Positions 1 to 7,676 of a DNA stretch of 64,000 nucleotides are shown here, piece after piece. Source of the DNA: Clostridium_AT stratigraminis (GTDB lineage: Bacteria; Bacillota; Clostridia; Clostridiales; Clostridiaceae); the NCBI RefSeq assembly GCF_045310675.1, contig NZ_JBJHZZ010000001.1, forward strand, positions 186,001 to 250,000, in the 5' to 3' direction. The position numbers and the translations under genes were made by a program. The notes under the pieces were generated by a model. That model ran no database searches. It worked only from the letters and a program-made list of their open reading frames with translations, and had not been told where the DNA came from. Position 1 is the stretch's first letter. The number at the start of each line of letters is the position of its first letter.

Positions 1-759
1 GAAGGAGAATTTTTAGTTTTGCTGCATAGTGGTCTTACTGACTTAAGACAGTGGGATAATCAATTTAATTTTTTGGGGAAATATTTTAAAGTCATTAGAT
101 ATGATATAAGGGGATTTGGAAAGTCTGATAAACCAAAGGAAGCATTTTCGCATTCTGAAGATCTAAAAGGGTTATTTGACTATCTAGGTATAAAAAATGC
201 GCACATAGTTGGGGTATCCATGGGGGGAAGTATTGCTATTGATTTTACTCTTCAATATCCAGAGTTAGTTAAATCCTTAGTATTAAGTGGGTCATCTCTA
301 AATGGGTATGATGTAATAGTAGACGAAGTAAGTAAAGAAAGGTCTTTTGCAGTAATGTCAATAGTAAAGAGAGATGAAAATTTCAATCAATCTATTGAGT
401 TTATGCTTGATAATCCAATGTGGAAGCAAAGTAATCCAAAGGCTCGCCGGCTCTTAAGAAATATGTTTTTGGATACATCATTAGAATGGGCATTAGAAGA
501 TATAGAGAAATTAATCAATCCTCCTGCTTCAGAAAGGCTTTCTGAAATAACTAAAAGAACTTTACTAATTATAGGTTCAGAAGACTCCCAACCTATCAAA
601 GAAATTGCAAGAGTTTTGGAATTAAACATAGCTATGGCGCAAAAGATTGAAATAAATGGGACTGGACATCTACCTAATTTAGATAAACCAGATGAATTTA
701 ACAAAAATGTGCTGGAATTTTTATTGAATTGTAAAGAAGTAAATTTTATCAATGATTGA
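1..759 (+). CDS. alpha/beta hydrolase, 5-prime end outside the window
   Basis: The reading frame is already open at base 1 (residues EGEFLVLLHSG), so the true start lies upstream. Numbered from the in-frame TTG at 19, the alpha/beta hydrolase signatures are the HSG oxyanion-type loop near the N-terminus, the nucleophile elbow GVSMGGS (Ser67), a candidate acid in GSEDSQ (Asp189) and the catalytic His in GTGHLPNLD (His217). The cap region is alpha-helical and short, as in small serine hydrolases of the 2-hydroxymuconate or 3-oxoadipate enol-lactone hydrolase type. The substrate cannot be deduced. The gene is followed after 21 bases by an unrelated small gene with its own ribosome binding site. 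Family assignment is secure; specificity is unknown. Confidence 0.85.
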   Translation, partial: EGEFLVLLHSGLTDLRQWDNQFNFLGKYFKVIRYDIRGFGKSDKPKEAFSHSEDLKGLFDYLGIKNAHIVGVSMGGSIAIDFTLQYPELVKSLVLSGSSLNGYDVIVDEVSKERSFAVMSIVKRDENFNQSIEFMLDNPMWKQSNPKARRLLRNMFLDTSLEWALEDIEKLINPPASERLSEITKRTLLIIGSEDSQPIKEIARVLELNIAMAQKIEINGTGHLPNLDKPDEFNKNVLEFLLNCKEVNFIND

Positions 760-780
760 TAAAAAAGGGGTTAAAGGAAG

Positions 781-1164
781 ATGAGTAGGCTAAATTATCC
801 TGGAGGAAAATTAAAAGTTTTAATAATTATTCTTTTAATCAGCCTTATTTCCGTTGTATACGGAAAGGATAAAATATTTGTTATTGGTAGTAAACCATTT
901 AATATTTCAAGATTAGATACTTTTGCTGAGAATACAAACAAAGGTAAGAGCGATAAAATTAGCATAATATCAATTTCAGGGTTTGCAACCATCAAAAGCA
1001 CTACTTTATCAGCTAATGAAGAAAAGATTATATCTATCTCATCAAACAACCTCTCAGATAAATGCAAGGTAATTACTAAAACAAATTCAGACAATGAAAT
1101 AATATATAGTATGACGTCTATTGAAAAACGTTCTGCGTACATTATTTTACAATATAGATATTAA
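781..1164 (+). CDS. small membrane-anchored or secreted protein, DUF4362-like core
   Basis: A 127-residue protein with one hydrophobic segment at about residues 12-28 (signal peptide or anchor) and a polar extracellular part. A GGTTAAAGGAAG ribosome binding site supports the ATG. The stretch RLDTFAENTNKGKSDKISII resembles the start of the DUF4362 domain seen in the protein at 1918-2361 (RLTKFVDNVDKDIKDRINIV). The later DUF4362 block with the EGDPI motif is not recognisable here, so this would be a divergent or shortened relative. Function is unknown. It opens a run of small envelope-protein genes on the same strand. Confidence 0.6.
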   Translation: MSRLNYPGGKLKVLIIILLISLISVVYGKDKIFVIGSKPFNISRLDTFAENTNKGKSDKISIISISGFATIKSTTLSANEEKIISISSNNLSDKCKVITKTNSDNEIIYSMTSIEKRSAYIILQYRY

Positions 1165-1266
1165 TTTTTAAATACATATTCATTAGTTTGTAACATTCTT
1201 CTATTGTTATAGAAAGGCTAAATTTGTGAAATTAGGATTATTAATATTTTGATTGGGGGTATGGGG

Positions 1267-1476
1267 ATGAAAAGTATATTAAGGATTGATAAATTTTTAA
1301 ATGTTATTGCTGCACTTTTGGTATTAGGATTTGTTATTCGGTTAGGTGCTGATTATTATAAGTATCAAAATTCTGGTAATTCTGCACCTTTCTATGTTTT
1401 TATAATTGGTAGAGGTATTGAATTTTTATTACCGAGCATAATTTGCTTTATCATTTCTAAATATGTAAAAAAATAA
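1267..1476 (+). CDS. small integral membrane protein
   Basis: About 69 residues with two hydrophobic segments (roughly residues 9-25 and 42-63) and a short basic tail, so probably a two-helix membrane protein. I chose the ATG at 1267 because TTGGGGGT lies at good distance in front of it; the in-frame ATG at 1261 and TTG at 1249 are less well placed. No family was recognised. The codon pattern and the clean ribosome binding site suggest a real gene; its role is unknown. Confidence 0.5.
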   Translation: MKSILRIDKFLNVIAALLVLGFVIRLGADYYKYQNSGNSAPFYVFIIGRGIEFLLPSIICFIISKYVKK

Positions 1477-1590
1477 GATCACTTAAAACAAGTATTATTA
1501 AGCAAAAATGCAGTTTTAAGATTAATATAAATTAATCTCATTCATGGTGTCACAATTGTAAGAGAGCTTATCTCGAAAGAAGGAAATATA

Positions 1591-1797
1591 ATGGAGAAAA
1601 ACAAACTTATTAAATTTGCAGTAATATACCTAATAAGTTTAATTATAGGTAATTTAATAATATCTATAGTAGATAGAATAGGTGTCAGTAGAGGTTTGTC
1701 AGGTTGGACTATATGGAATTATTTAATCTTTAATGCATTAATTATATTCATTAGTTATTTATCCTATCGGTTTATGCCTAATGGTAAAAGAATATAG
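1591..1797 (+). CDS. small integral membrane protein
   Basis: A 68-residue protein with two predicted membrane helices (about residues 8-27 and 42-60) separated by a short polar loop, and a basic C-terminus. An AAAGAAGGA ribosome binding site lies 8-10 bases before the ATG. No family was recognised. It sits between other small envelope-protein genes on the same strand but with a gap of more than 100 bases on both sides, so it may be separately transcribed. Confidence 0.5.
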   Translation: MEKNKLIKFAVIYLISLIIGNLIISIVDRIGVSRGLSGWTIWNYLIFNALIIFISYLSYRFMPNGKRI

Positions 1798-1917
1798 TTC
1801 TACTTGTATCTTAATTTGTTACTTCGGAAACTTGTTATAAGACACTTCAGTAAAATATTATAAACTTTTCTTGGAACATAAATATATTATTTATATAAAC
1901 CTCATGGAGATGATAAA

Positions 1918-2361
1918 TTGAAAAGAAAAGCGGTAGTGATTATAGGTTCAATTTTAATTATATCAATTGCTTTAACTACCTATTGGATATTATTAAAGCC
2001 TATTATTAATAATGAGAAATATTATAAATCTGAAAGTAAAGATGATACTATTACTTATAATCTTAAAGGCAATGTAAACGCTGATAGATTAACAAAGTTT
2101 GTTGATAATGTTGATAAAGATATAAAAGACAGGATTAATATAGTCAGATATACTACAGAAGGTGATCCTATAATTACGCAGCTAGATTTTGACGGCAAAG
2201 ACATTCAAGTGTCCACTGATAACTCTAAAGATAAATATGGAGGACCGGATAAAAATAAAATTATATATAATACCATTAAAGGTGGAAACCAAATAAAAAG
2301 TAATTTATTAAACTATCTGAATGATAATCATCTATTGCCATATATTTATAAGCAAAACTAA
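1918..2361 (+). CDS. DUF4362 domain protein, membrane-anchored
   Basis: A 147-residue protein starting at a TTG behind ATGGAGATG. An N-terminal hydrophobic segment (about residues 5-27) anchors or exports it. The rest carries the DUF4362 pattern: a GNVNADRL opening, a helix with DRINIV, the strongly conserved TTEGDPI block near residue 80, and a later D-rich NSKDKYGG segment. DUF4362 proteins are small exported proteins of Firmicutes with no established function. Its nearest relative in this window is the product at 781-1164. Family recognition is fairly firm; function is unknown. Confidence 0.7.
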   Translation: MKRKAVVIIGSILIISIALTTYWILLKPIINNEKYYKSESKDDTITYNLKGNVNADRLTKFVDNVDKDIKDRINIVRYTTEGDPIITQLDFDGKDIQVSTDNSKDKYGGPDKNKIIYNTIKGGNQIKSNLLNYLNDNHLLPYIYKQN

Positions 2362-2411
2362 TTAAAAATCACTGGAGATAAACCCAATATATAATGAAAG
2401 AAGGTAAATCT

Positions 2412-3296
2412 ATGAGAAAGAAGTTTTATTATTTACTTTGCTTAATATTTATTACTATTTTCACTTTATTTATTTCAGGTTGTAGTATAAATAAAACAAA
2501 GAGTAGTTCATCGAATGCAATCAATAATAAGTTTGAAGATAAGTTAACAGTTGATGATATTAAACAGAGCTATTCAAAAACTGATGAGAAGATATTAAAT
2601 ACTAAAGAATATAAAAATTATATATTAGTGGAAAGTCAAGCTCCAACCCTTGCTAACCATTTTACTCTATATGATTTAAAAACAGGGGACAAAGACAGCC
2701 TCCCAAGTGGAATTGATTTTATTGAGTCTGCAAATATAATTAATGAAAACAATATTATTCTCTATGCCAATGGGACAAACTCCGAATCTGAAGCACAAAG
2801 CTTTCCCTTCGAGATTGATTGCATGAGAGGCGCGGAAAATATTAATGTAGATAGTGATTTTATTCCAACATATAAGGATATAAAATTTCCCTTAAACAAA
2901 CAAATCTCTTTAAAAGGCAAAAGCAAGGAAGAAATAACCGACATAAGAGTTACTGTTAATGGGCTACAGGTCTGTTTTGGCCCCCAAGGTGGAACAGAGG
3001 AAAGTTTCAATGCTGATTACGTAGATATCCCGGCAGCGGATATATCCTATGATAAAACATTGGGTGAACTTTCCCTAAAGCTGCAAGATACTTTATTTTC
3101 GAAATCATTATCTAATTCAATTTCACTACTCAAAAATAATACCTATATAAAATCTTTAAGTTTAAAGGAGAAGGAAAAATCGGCTATAATCACCATAAAA
3201 CTTAATGATTCAGCAAAATATTATACTGGCAAGAAAGCTAGTATAGGAATAGGAATTCCATATATGGATATACAGTTTTTTAATAGTAATTTTTAA
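2412..3296 (+). CDS. putative lipoprotein of unknown function
   Basis: The product begins MRKKF, followed by a hydrophobic stretch and a lipobox LFISGC, so it should be a lipoprotein anchored on the outer face of the cytoplasmic membrane. The ATG at 2412 is preferred over an in-frame ATG at 2394 because AGAAGG sits 8 bases before 2412. After a Ser/Asn-rich linker there is about 240 residues of mixed beta-rich sequence with no motif I recognise. Codon use fits the neighbours. It lies 50 bases after the DUF4362 gene and could be cotranscribed with it. Confidence 0.65.
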   Translation: MRKKFYYLLCLIFITIFTLFISGCSINKTKSSSSNAINNKFEDKLTVDDIKQSYSKTDEKILNTKEYKNYILVESQAPTLANHFTLYDLKTGDKDSLPSGIDFIESANIINENNIILYANGTNSESEAQSFPFEIDCMRGAENINVDSDFIPTYKDIKFPLNKQISLKGKSKEEITDIRVTVNGLQVCFGPQGGTEESFNADYVDIPAADISYDKTLGELSLKLQDTLFSKSLSNSISLLKNNTYIKSLSLKEKEKSAIITIKLNDSAKYYTGKKASIGIGIPYMDIQFFNSNF

Positions 3297-3325
3297 TTAT
3301 AGAACAATTAAAAGGGAGAAAAGCT

Positions 3326-3432
3326 TTGGAAAATAAAAAGTTAATTCCAATATCTATTTAGACGCATGGTTAAAGGAAGCTTCAAGTCATCGAACGCAAT
3401 ATGATACAACAAAAGGATGGATACTTCAGTAA
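3326..3432 (+). pseudogene. possible remnant of a small gene, frameshifted
   Basis: A good ribosome binding site (AAAGGGAG) precedes a TTG and the codons for LENKKLIPISI, which run into a stop. One frame over, directly at the stop, the sequence continues as DAWLKEASSHRTQYDTTKGW before another stop. Reading across one lost base gives a plausible N-terminus, so this looks like a recently broken gene of which only about 35 codons remain. The parent family was not recognised. It could also be coincidental open frame. Confidence 0.3.
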
Positions 3433-3496
3433 ATTGTATAATAGATAGTAAATTATGTAGTTTTTTAAGTTTTCATAAAACTGATGGGGGATAGAT

Positions 3497-3991
3497 ATGG
3501 ATAGGCATGAGCAAATGAATACTGTATTAGGGAGTGCTTTATTATTTACAGTAATTACAAGCATATGCTCACTTCCTAGTAGATTAAGTACATTGATATT
3601 AACAAATGGCAGACTTATAGGTGGGCCAAATTCGTTTGTCGAAAATAATATTTTATGGATTGTTGTTGTAGCAATCATTATATTCCTATTAATTGTATAT
3701 ATTAAAAGATCAAATGAAACAAGATGCTTACGCTTATTACAAAATGAAAATATTCGTTTAACAACGGGTATATTAGTAGCAATAGATGGATTAATTAATT
3801 TATCTAGTTTACTACCTACCTATATTATGATTATACAATCATTACTTAAAATACCACATTATGCTGGGGGTGGTATGGAAGCATTGAGCAGCAAAATCAT
3901 TACGGTAGATATAATTACCGTAGCAATAATCTTACTTCAAATATTTTTTGGTATCTATTTAGTTAAATGCAATAAAAAGAAGTTAAATTAA
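3497..3991 (+). CDS. four-helix membrane protein, unknown
   Basis: A 164-residue protein with four hydrophobic segments at about residues 11-35, 52-70, 90-115 and 138-157 and short polar loops, ending in a basic tail (KCNKKKLN). GATGGGGG lies just before the ATG. No family was recognised. It is followed 16 bases later by another very small membrane-protein gene, and the two are probably cotranscribed. Confidence 0.55.
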   Translation: MDRHEQMNTVLGSALLFTVITSICSLPSRLSTLILTNGRLIGGPNSFVENNILWIVVVAIIIFLLIVYIKRSNETRCLRLLQNENIRLTTGILVAIDGLINLSSLLPTYIMIIQSLLKIPHYAGGGMEALSSKIITVDIITVAIILLQIFFGIYLVKCNKKKLN

Positions 3992-4007
3992 AGGGGGTAT
4001 ATGTAAT

Positions 4008-4157
4008 ATGAGTAATGCTATTGGGATATTTGGTGCCATTAGCTCCTTTGCTATAATAGAATCTATACTCAGAATGCTGGCATACATAGCAATTATTAGT
4101 GTATCATTTAAGGCAATTCAAGCACTAAACATTTATATAAATAAAAATTCAAGATAG
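4008..4157 (+). CDS. 49-residue membrane peptide
   Basis: An ATG behind a strong TTAAAGGGGG ribosome binding site opens 49 codons: a hydrophobic, Ala/Ile-rich single helix (about residues 5-40) with a basic end (NIYINKNSR). The short length, strong translation signal and position directly after another membrane-protein gene support a real small protein. No function can be assigned. Confidence 0.45.
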   Translation: MSNAIGIFGAISSFAIIESILRMLAYIAIISVSFKAIQALNIYINKNSR

Positions 4158-4219
4158 ATTTTACCAAGAAAAAACTGTGAGGATAACATTTGCTTCGGAA
4201 TCTTCTTTTAATAATTATC

Positions 4220-4239
4220 AATCATTATTTAGTGATTAA
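4220..4239. repeat. 20-bp hairpin repeat, copy 1
   Basis: The 20-base sequence AATCATTATTTAGTGATTAA occurs here and again at 6210-6229, identical in both. It contains a short inverted repeat (AATCA/TGATT) and lies between genes in both places. It may be a small intergenic repeat or a shared processing or termination signal. Confidence 0.5.
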
Positions 4240-4312
4240 TGGAAAATCATGGCGTATGGAAAATTAATTATATAATCACAATAATGTAAGATTTTTTAAT
4301 GGGGGTATTTAT

Positions 4313-5290
4313 GTGAAAAAAGTAATTAATAGAGTTAAGCCAATCCTTGTAGTGTTAGGAATAATTGTTGTGGGGGCTTTAGCTGTTTGGGGATTAATAT
4401 ATTTAAAAGATATATTTTTAAATGGAAGTTCAAACACTTCAAACTTAATAGAAAGTAATAATTCAGTTAAAGTAACCATTGATCAAAATAAAAGTTCAGA
4501 CGGGAATATAGCTTTTAATAGTTTTTATGAAGGCTTTGTGCTGGAGAAGGATATATTTGAATTACCTCAAGGTGCTGTTTTGTTAAATACTAAAAGTGAA
4601 TGGGATGCCTTTAAAAATAAATATTTTAGTAAGAGCACTGATATGAATTACAGCACCCTGCCGCCAGAAGATTTCACTAAGCAATCCATAATTTATTATT
4701 CAATATTGGGTCCTTTACCATCAACCTTCTCAGAGAATTTTCAAATAGATAAAATTAAAATACTGAATAACAAATTAGATATAACAACAAGGTCATCTGC
4801 TAATACGAAAGTTACTGTTGCAAATTCTAATTCATCAATTCATAGATTTGTAATACTTGCAGCAGTAAATAAGCCAGACATAAAAAATGTAGTTGTACCA
4901 AATATCCAAAATACAAATAATAAGTGGGAATCTATAGATAGGTTACGATATGTTCAAGGAGAAATAATTTCCCTTAATAAAATATCCAATGGGAAGTCAA
5001 TATTAAATTTAAAGGTGGAAAAAAACTACCACGATGGTACTGATCCAATTGGAGATGAAGATTTTCCTTTCAAGAGGGGAACTATCGCTGAATTTTATAT
5101 AAATAGCCAGCCAGAAATAGACCTAACAAAAATAAAAAGTGTAATTATATATGAGAGTGATGCTGCAATTGATGGTAATGCTAGTATCCTTGCTGCAAGC
5201 ATAAAATACTATAAAATTCACGGCATCTTTGTTGATAAGGATGGAAAACAAATAAGTTTACCACCAACAGAGTATCAAAATACTTTATAA
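4313..5290 (+). CDS. membrane-anchored extracytoplasmic protein, unknown
   Basis: Starts at a GTG behind TGGGGGT. Residues about 10-35 form a single transmembrane anchor (VVLGIIVVGALAVWGLIYL region); the remaining 290 residues are Asn/Ser-rich, without cysteines, and probably lie outside the cell. The middle part alternates beta-strand-like stretches with polar turns. No domain was recognised. It is likely to be monocistronic, with about 150 bases before and 130 bases after it without genes. Confidence 0.6.
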   Translation: MKKVINRVKPILVVLGIIVVGALAVWGLIYLKDIFLNGSSNTSNLIESNNSVKVTIDQNKSSDGNIAFNSFYEGFVLEKDIFELPQGAVLLNTKSEWDAFKNKYFSKSTDMNYSTLPPEDFTKQSIIYYSILGPLPSTFSENFQIDKIKILNNKLDITTRSSANTKVTVANSNSSIHRFVILAAVNKPDIKNVVVPNIQNTNNKWESIDRLRYVQGEIISLNKISNGKSILNLKVEKNYHDGTDPIGDEDFPFKRGTIAEFYINSQPEIDLTKIKSVIIYESDAAIDGNASILAASIKYYKIHGIFVDKDGKQISLPPTEYQNTL

Positions 5291-5421
5291 GTGCAAAAGC
5301 CATTCAAAGGCGACGGTAATCAATATACTCTTGCTCTAAATATACTTATAAAACACTACATGAAATAAAAGATTTGAAACTAAAGCTTTATAAGCATAAC
5401 TAACAATGGGGGAAATTAATA

Positions 5422-6201
5422 ATGGGGAATAATCATGTTTTTAAAGACGTAATATCAGACTATGAAATAGCCCGCCCAGGGTATCCTACTCAATTGTTTA
5501 AGGACATTGTAGATTTTTCAGTATTAAAAAAGGATGCTAAGATATTGGAAATTGGTTCAGGCCCAGGTCAAGCCACAGATTATTTTGTAAAAAATCGATA
5601 CTCCATTACTGGATTAGAGATAGAAGATAAACAAGTGCAGTATCTATTAGAAAAATATTCTGAGTACCATAATTTCAATTCTATCTGTTCTTTCTTTGAG
5701 GATTATGATGATTTAGAGGAAACCTTTGACCTCATATTCTCAGCAACTGCTTTTCATTGGATTAAGCCAGAGGTAGGGTATCCTAAAGCGTATAATTTGC
5801 TGAAAAAAGGCGGGGTAATGGCTGTTTTCTGGCATTTGTCATCTATAATCGAGCCAAAAACCGAGATGCTAATTGAAATAAGAAATATTTATCGAAAGCT
5901 TGCTCCTGAGTTTGATGACTATTTAAGTCCAGAAGATGCTGAAGACCTACATAATCTTAGATTATCAGAAATACAAACCAATAATCTGTTTGATAGACCA
6001 GTTTCTATGGTTTATAGGTGGGATGATGAATACACTACGGAAAGGTACTTAAAATTAATCAATTCTATCTCAGATTTTCATGATTTAGATTATGATAAGA
6101 AGAAAGCTATACTTGAGACAGTTGCAGATTATATAAATGGTAAAAATGGTAAAATAACCGTTCCACAGGAAGTAAGATTATATATGGCTAAGAAATATTA
6201 G
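5422..6201 (+). CDS. class I SAM-dependent methyltransferase
   Basis: A 259-residue cytosolic protein. Motif I is ILEIGSGPGQ (residues 41-50), the post-I acidic residue is in GLEIE, and motif II/III contain DLIFSATAFHWI and YNLLKKGGVMAVFWH, all typical of the Methyltransf_11/25 families. The FHW after motif II is common in trans-aconitate-methyltransferase-like enzymes, but the small-molecule substrate cannot be named. A GGGGG ribosome binding site precedes the ATG. The gene ends ahead of a strong bidirectional terminator. Confidence 0.85.
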   Translation: MGNNHVFKDVISDYEIARPGYPTQLFKDIVDFSVLKKDAKILEIGSGPGQATDYFVKNRYSITGLEIEDKQVQYLLEKYSEYHNFNSICSFFEDYDDLEETFDLIFSATAFHWIKPEVGYPKAYNLLKKGGVMAVFWHLSSIIEPKTEMLIEIRNIYRKLAPEFDDYLSPEDAEDLHNLRLSEIQTNNLFDRPVSMVYRWDDEYTTERYLKLINSISDFHDLDYDKKKAILETVADYINGKNGKITVPQEVRLYMAKKY

Positions 6202-6209
6202 TGTAAATT

Positions 6210-6229
6210 AATCATTATTTAGTGATTAA
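6210..6229. repeat. 20-bp hairpin repeat, copy 2
   Basis: Identical to 4220-4239 and likewise placed just after a gene. It lies between the methyltransferase stop codon and the terminator. Confidence 0.5.
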
Positions 6230-6255
6230 GAGAAATGGTAATTTAATGTGAAAAT

Positions 6256-6300
6256 AATAAACACAGGATGGCTTTAAAATATAACCATCCTGTGTTTATT
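6256..6300. terminator. bidirectional rho-independent terminator
   Basis: A 16-bp perfect stem (AATAAACACAGGATGG paired with its complement) around a 13-base loop, with A/T-rich flanks. It separates the convergent methyltransferase and cytochrome-b5-like genes and can serve both. Confidence 0.85.
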
Positions 6301-6317
6301 TATAAGCCTCACCTCTC

Positions 6318-6623
6318 TCATTTCTTCAAAATTCCTACCTTAGGAAGCTTAGCTAAAATGGCCTCATTACCATGGCAGCCTTGAAACTGAGAAGTAAAAT
6401 CCTTGCCTGCAATAAGGCCGAAATGGCTTGCGCCCCCCCAGGCTGCTTCAGTACTGACATCATAAACAATTCCGTTAACCGCTACATAGGCTGGCTTTCC
6501 CATAGAACCATCATAATAAGCAAGCTCGCTTAATGTAAATTCTTGTAAGGTAATATAGTTGCAATAATTAATAGTATTTCTGCAATATTGGCAGGGGTTA
6601 AAAATAGGGATTGAGAAATACAT
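6318..6623 (-). CDS. cytochrome b5-like heme-binding domain protein
   Basis: About 101 residues. The ATG at 6623 is chosen because GGAGG lies 6 bases before it; a TTG at 6635 would include that site in the coding region. The C-terminal 75 residues match the bacterial cytochrome b5-like heme/steroid-binding family: FTLSELAYYDGSMGKPAYVA, then VNGIVYDVS, then GGASHFGLIAGKDFTSQF and CHGNEAILAKLPKVG. His residues in SHFG and CHG are candidate heme ligands. The N-terminal 25 residues carry CQYC plus another Cys, an extension that could bind a metal. It is divergent from the hydrogenase operon, which suggests, but does not prove, a role as electron carrier. Confidence 0.8.
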   Translation of the reverse strand: MYFSIPIFNPCQYCRNTINYCNYITLQEFTLSELAYYDGSMGKPAYVAVNGIVYDVSTEAAWGGASHFGLIAGKDFTSQFQGCHGNEAILAKLPKVGILKK

Positions 6624-6774
6624 TAAAACCTCCAAACAAACAGATTACATAATTATTTTATGTCTTTTAAATGAAGTGGCGCCTTCTTATTTAGAAATTA
6701 TATGATGAATGTAATTAATTAAAGAATTCATTAATAAAATAATATGATATTTAATAAAGCCGGGGGAAGCAAAA

Positions 6775-7650
6775 TTGAATAACTTATCAAACTGTCCTTT
6801 ATCAGCTGATAAGGAATCATCAGCCTTAAGCATGGTTTATGAGGCTGTTAGAAGCATTAAAGGCGGGGGGCGTAAAAAAATAAATGCTATTTGGCTAGAG
6901 GCTGCTGGATGTTCTGGCAATATCATTTCTCTTCTAGATGCAGCAGATCCAGATGCAGTTTTTTTTCTTAGGGAGATGGTAAATCTAACCTACAATAACA
7001 GCATAATGGCTGAAGAAGGGGAAAGGGCCTTTGAAGAGTTTTTAAAAACTTTAGAAACAGAGTTTATACTATTAATTGATGGCGCTGCAGCATTAAAAAA
7101 TAATGGAAACTACAATATTATAGCTAGGTATAAGGGTAAGAAAATAACTGCACTAGAGGCAATTAAAATGGCAGGAGAGAAGGCTAAATATGTATTAGCT
7201 GTAGGTACCTGTGCCTCAAGTGGAGGAATTTCAGCTGCAAGACCTAATCCTTCTGAATGTGTTAGTTTAAGTAATGAACTTAAAAGAGAAGTAATTAACC
7301 TCCCAGGTTGTCCCTGTAACCCTGCCTGGGTTATAGGGACAGTCGCCCATTTAATTACAATAGGAAAACCGGAAGTTGATAATATGCATAGACCAATTTT
7401 ATTTTACGGAGTTACAATTCATGATAGATGTCCTAGAAGGTCTTTCTTTAATAATGGAATCTTTGCTAAAAAGCTTGGTGAAGAGACCTGTATGTTTAAA
7501 TTAGGCTGCAGGGGACCTATTACTAGAACTGACTGCCCAACAAGAAGGTGGAATGGTCGTGTTAACTGGCCTATTGGAGATAATACACCCTGCATAGGCT
7601 GTGCTAATTATGCTTTTCCAGATGGTATGGAACCTTTTGTAAGATTCTAA
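6775..7650 (+). CDS. [NiFe] hydrogenase small subunit
   Basis: A 291-residue electron-transfer subunit starting at a TTG behind GCCGGGGGAAG. No twin-arginine signal is present, so the enzyme should be cytoplasmic. Proximal cluster ligands are C46 in AAGCSGN, C146 in GTCASSGG and C179 in LPGCPCNP; the fourth position is N49 instead of Cys. The distal cluster His/Cys set is H216, C219, C239, C245, and the medial cluster set is C254, C273, C276. An extra C181 follows C179 where Pro is usual. The CSGN form is known from group 2a uptake hydrogenases such as cyanobacterial HupS. The large subunit follows after 26 bases. Confidence 0.9.
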   Translation: MNNLSNCPLSADKESSALSMVYEAVRSIKGGGRKKINAIWLEAAGCSGNIISLLDAADPDAVFFLREMVNLTYNNSIMAEEGERAFEEFLKTLETEFILLIDGAAALKNNGNYNIIARYKGKKITALEAIKMAGEKAKYVLAVGTCASSGGISAARPNPSECVSLSNELKREVINLPGCPCNPAWVIGTVAHLITIGKPEVDNMHRPILFYGVTIHDRCPRRSFFNNGIFAKKLGEETCMFKLGCRGPITRTDCPTRRWNGRVNWPIGDNTPCIGCANYAFPDGMEPFVRF

Positions 7651-7676
7651 AGGGAACACTGAATTGAGGTGAATTT

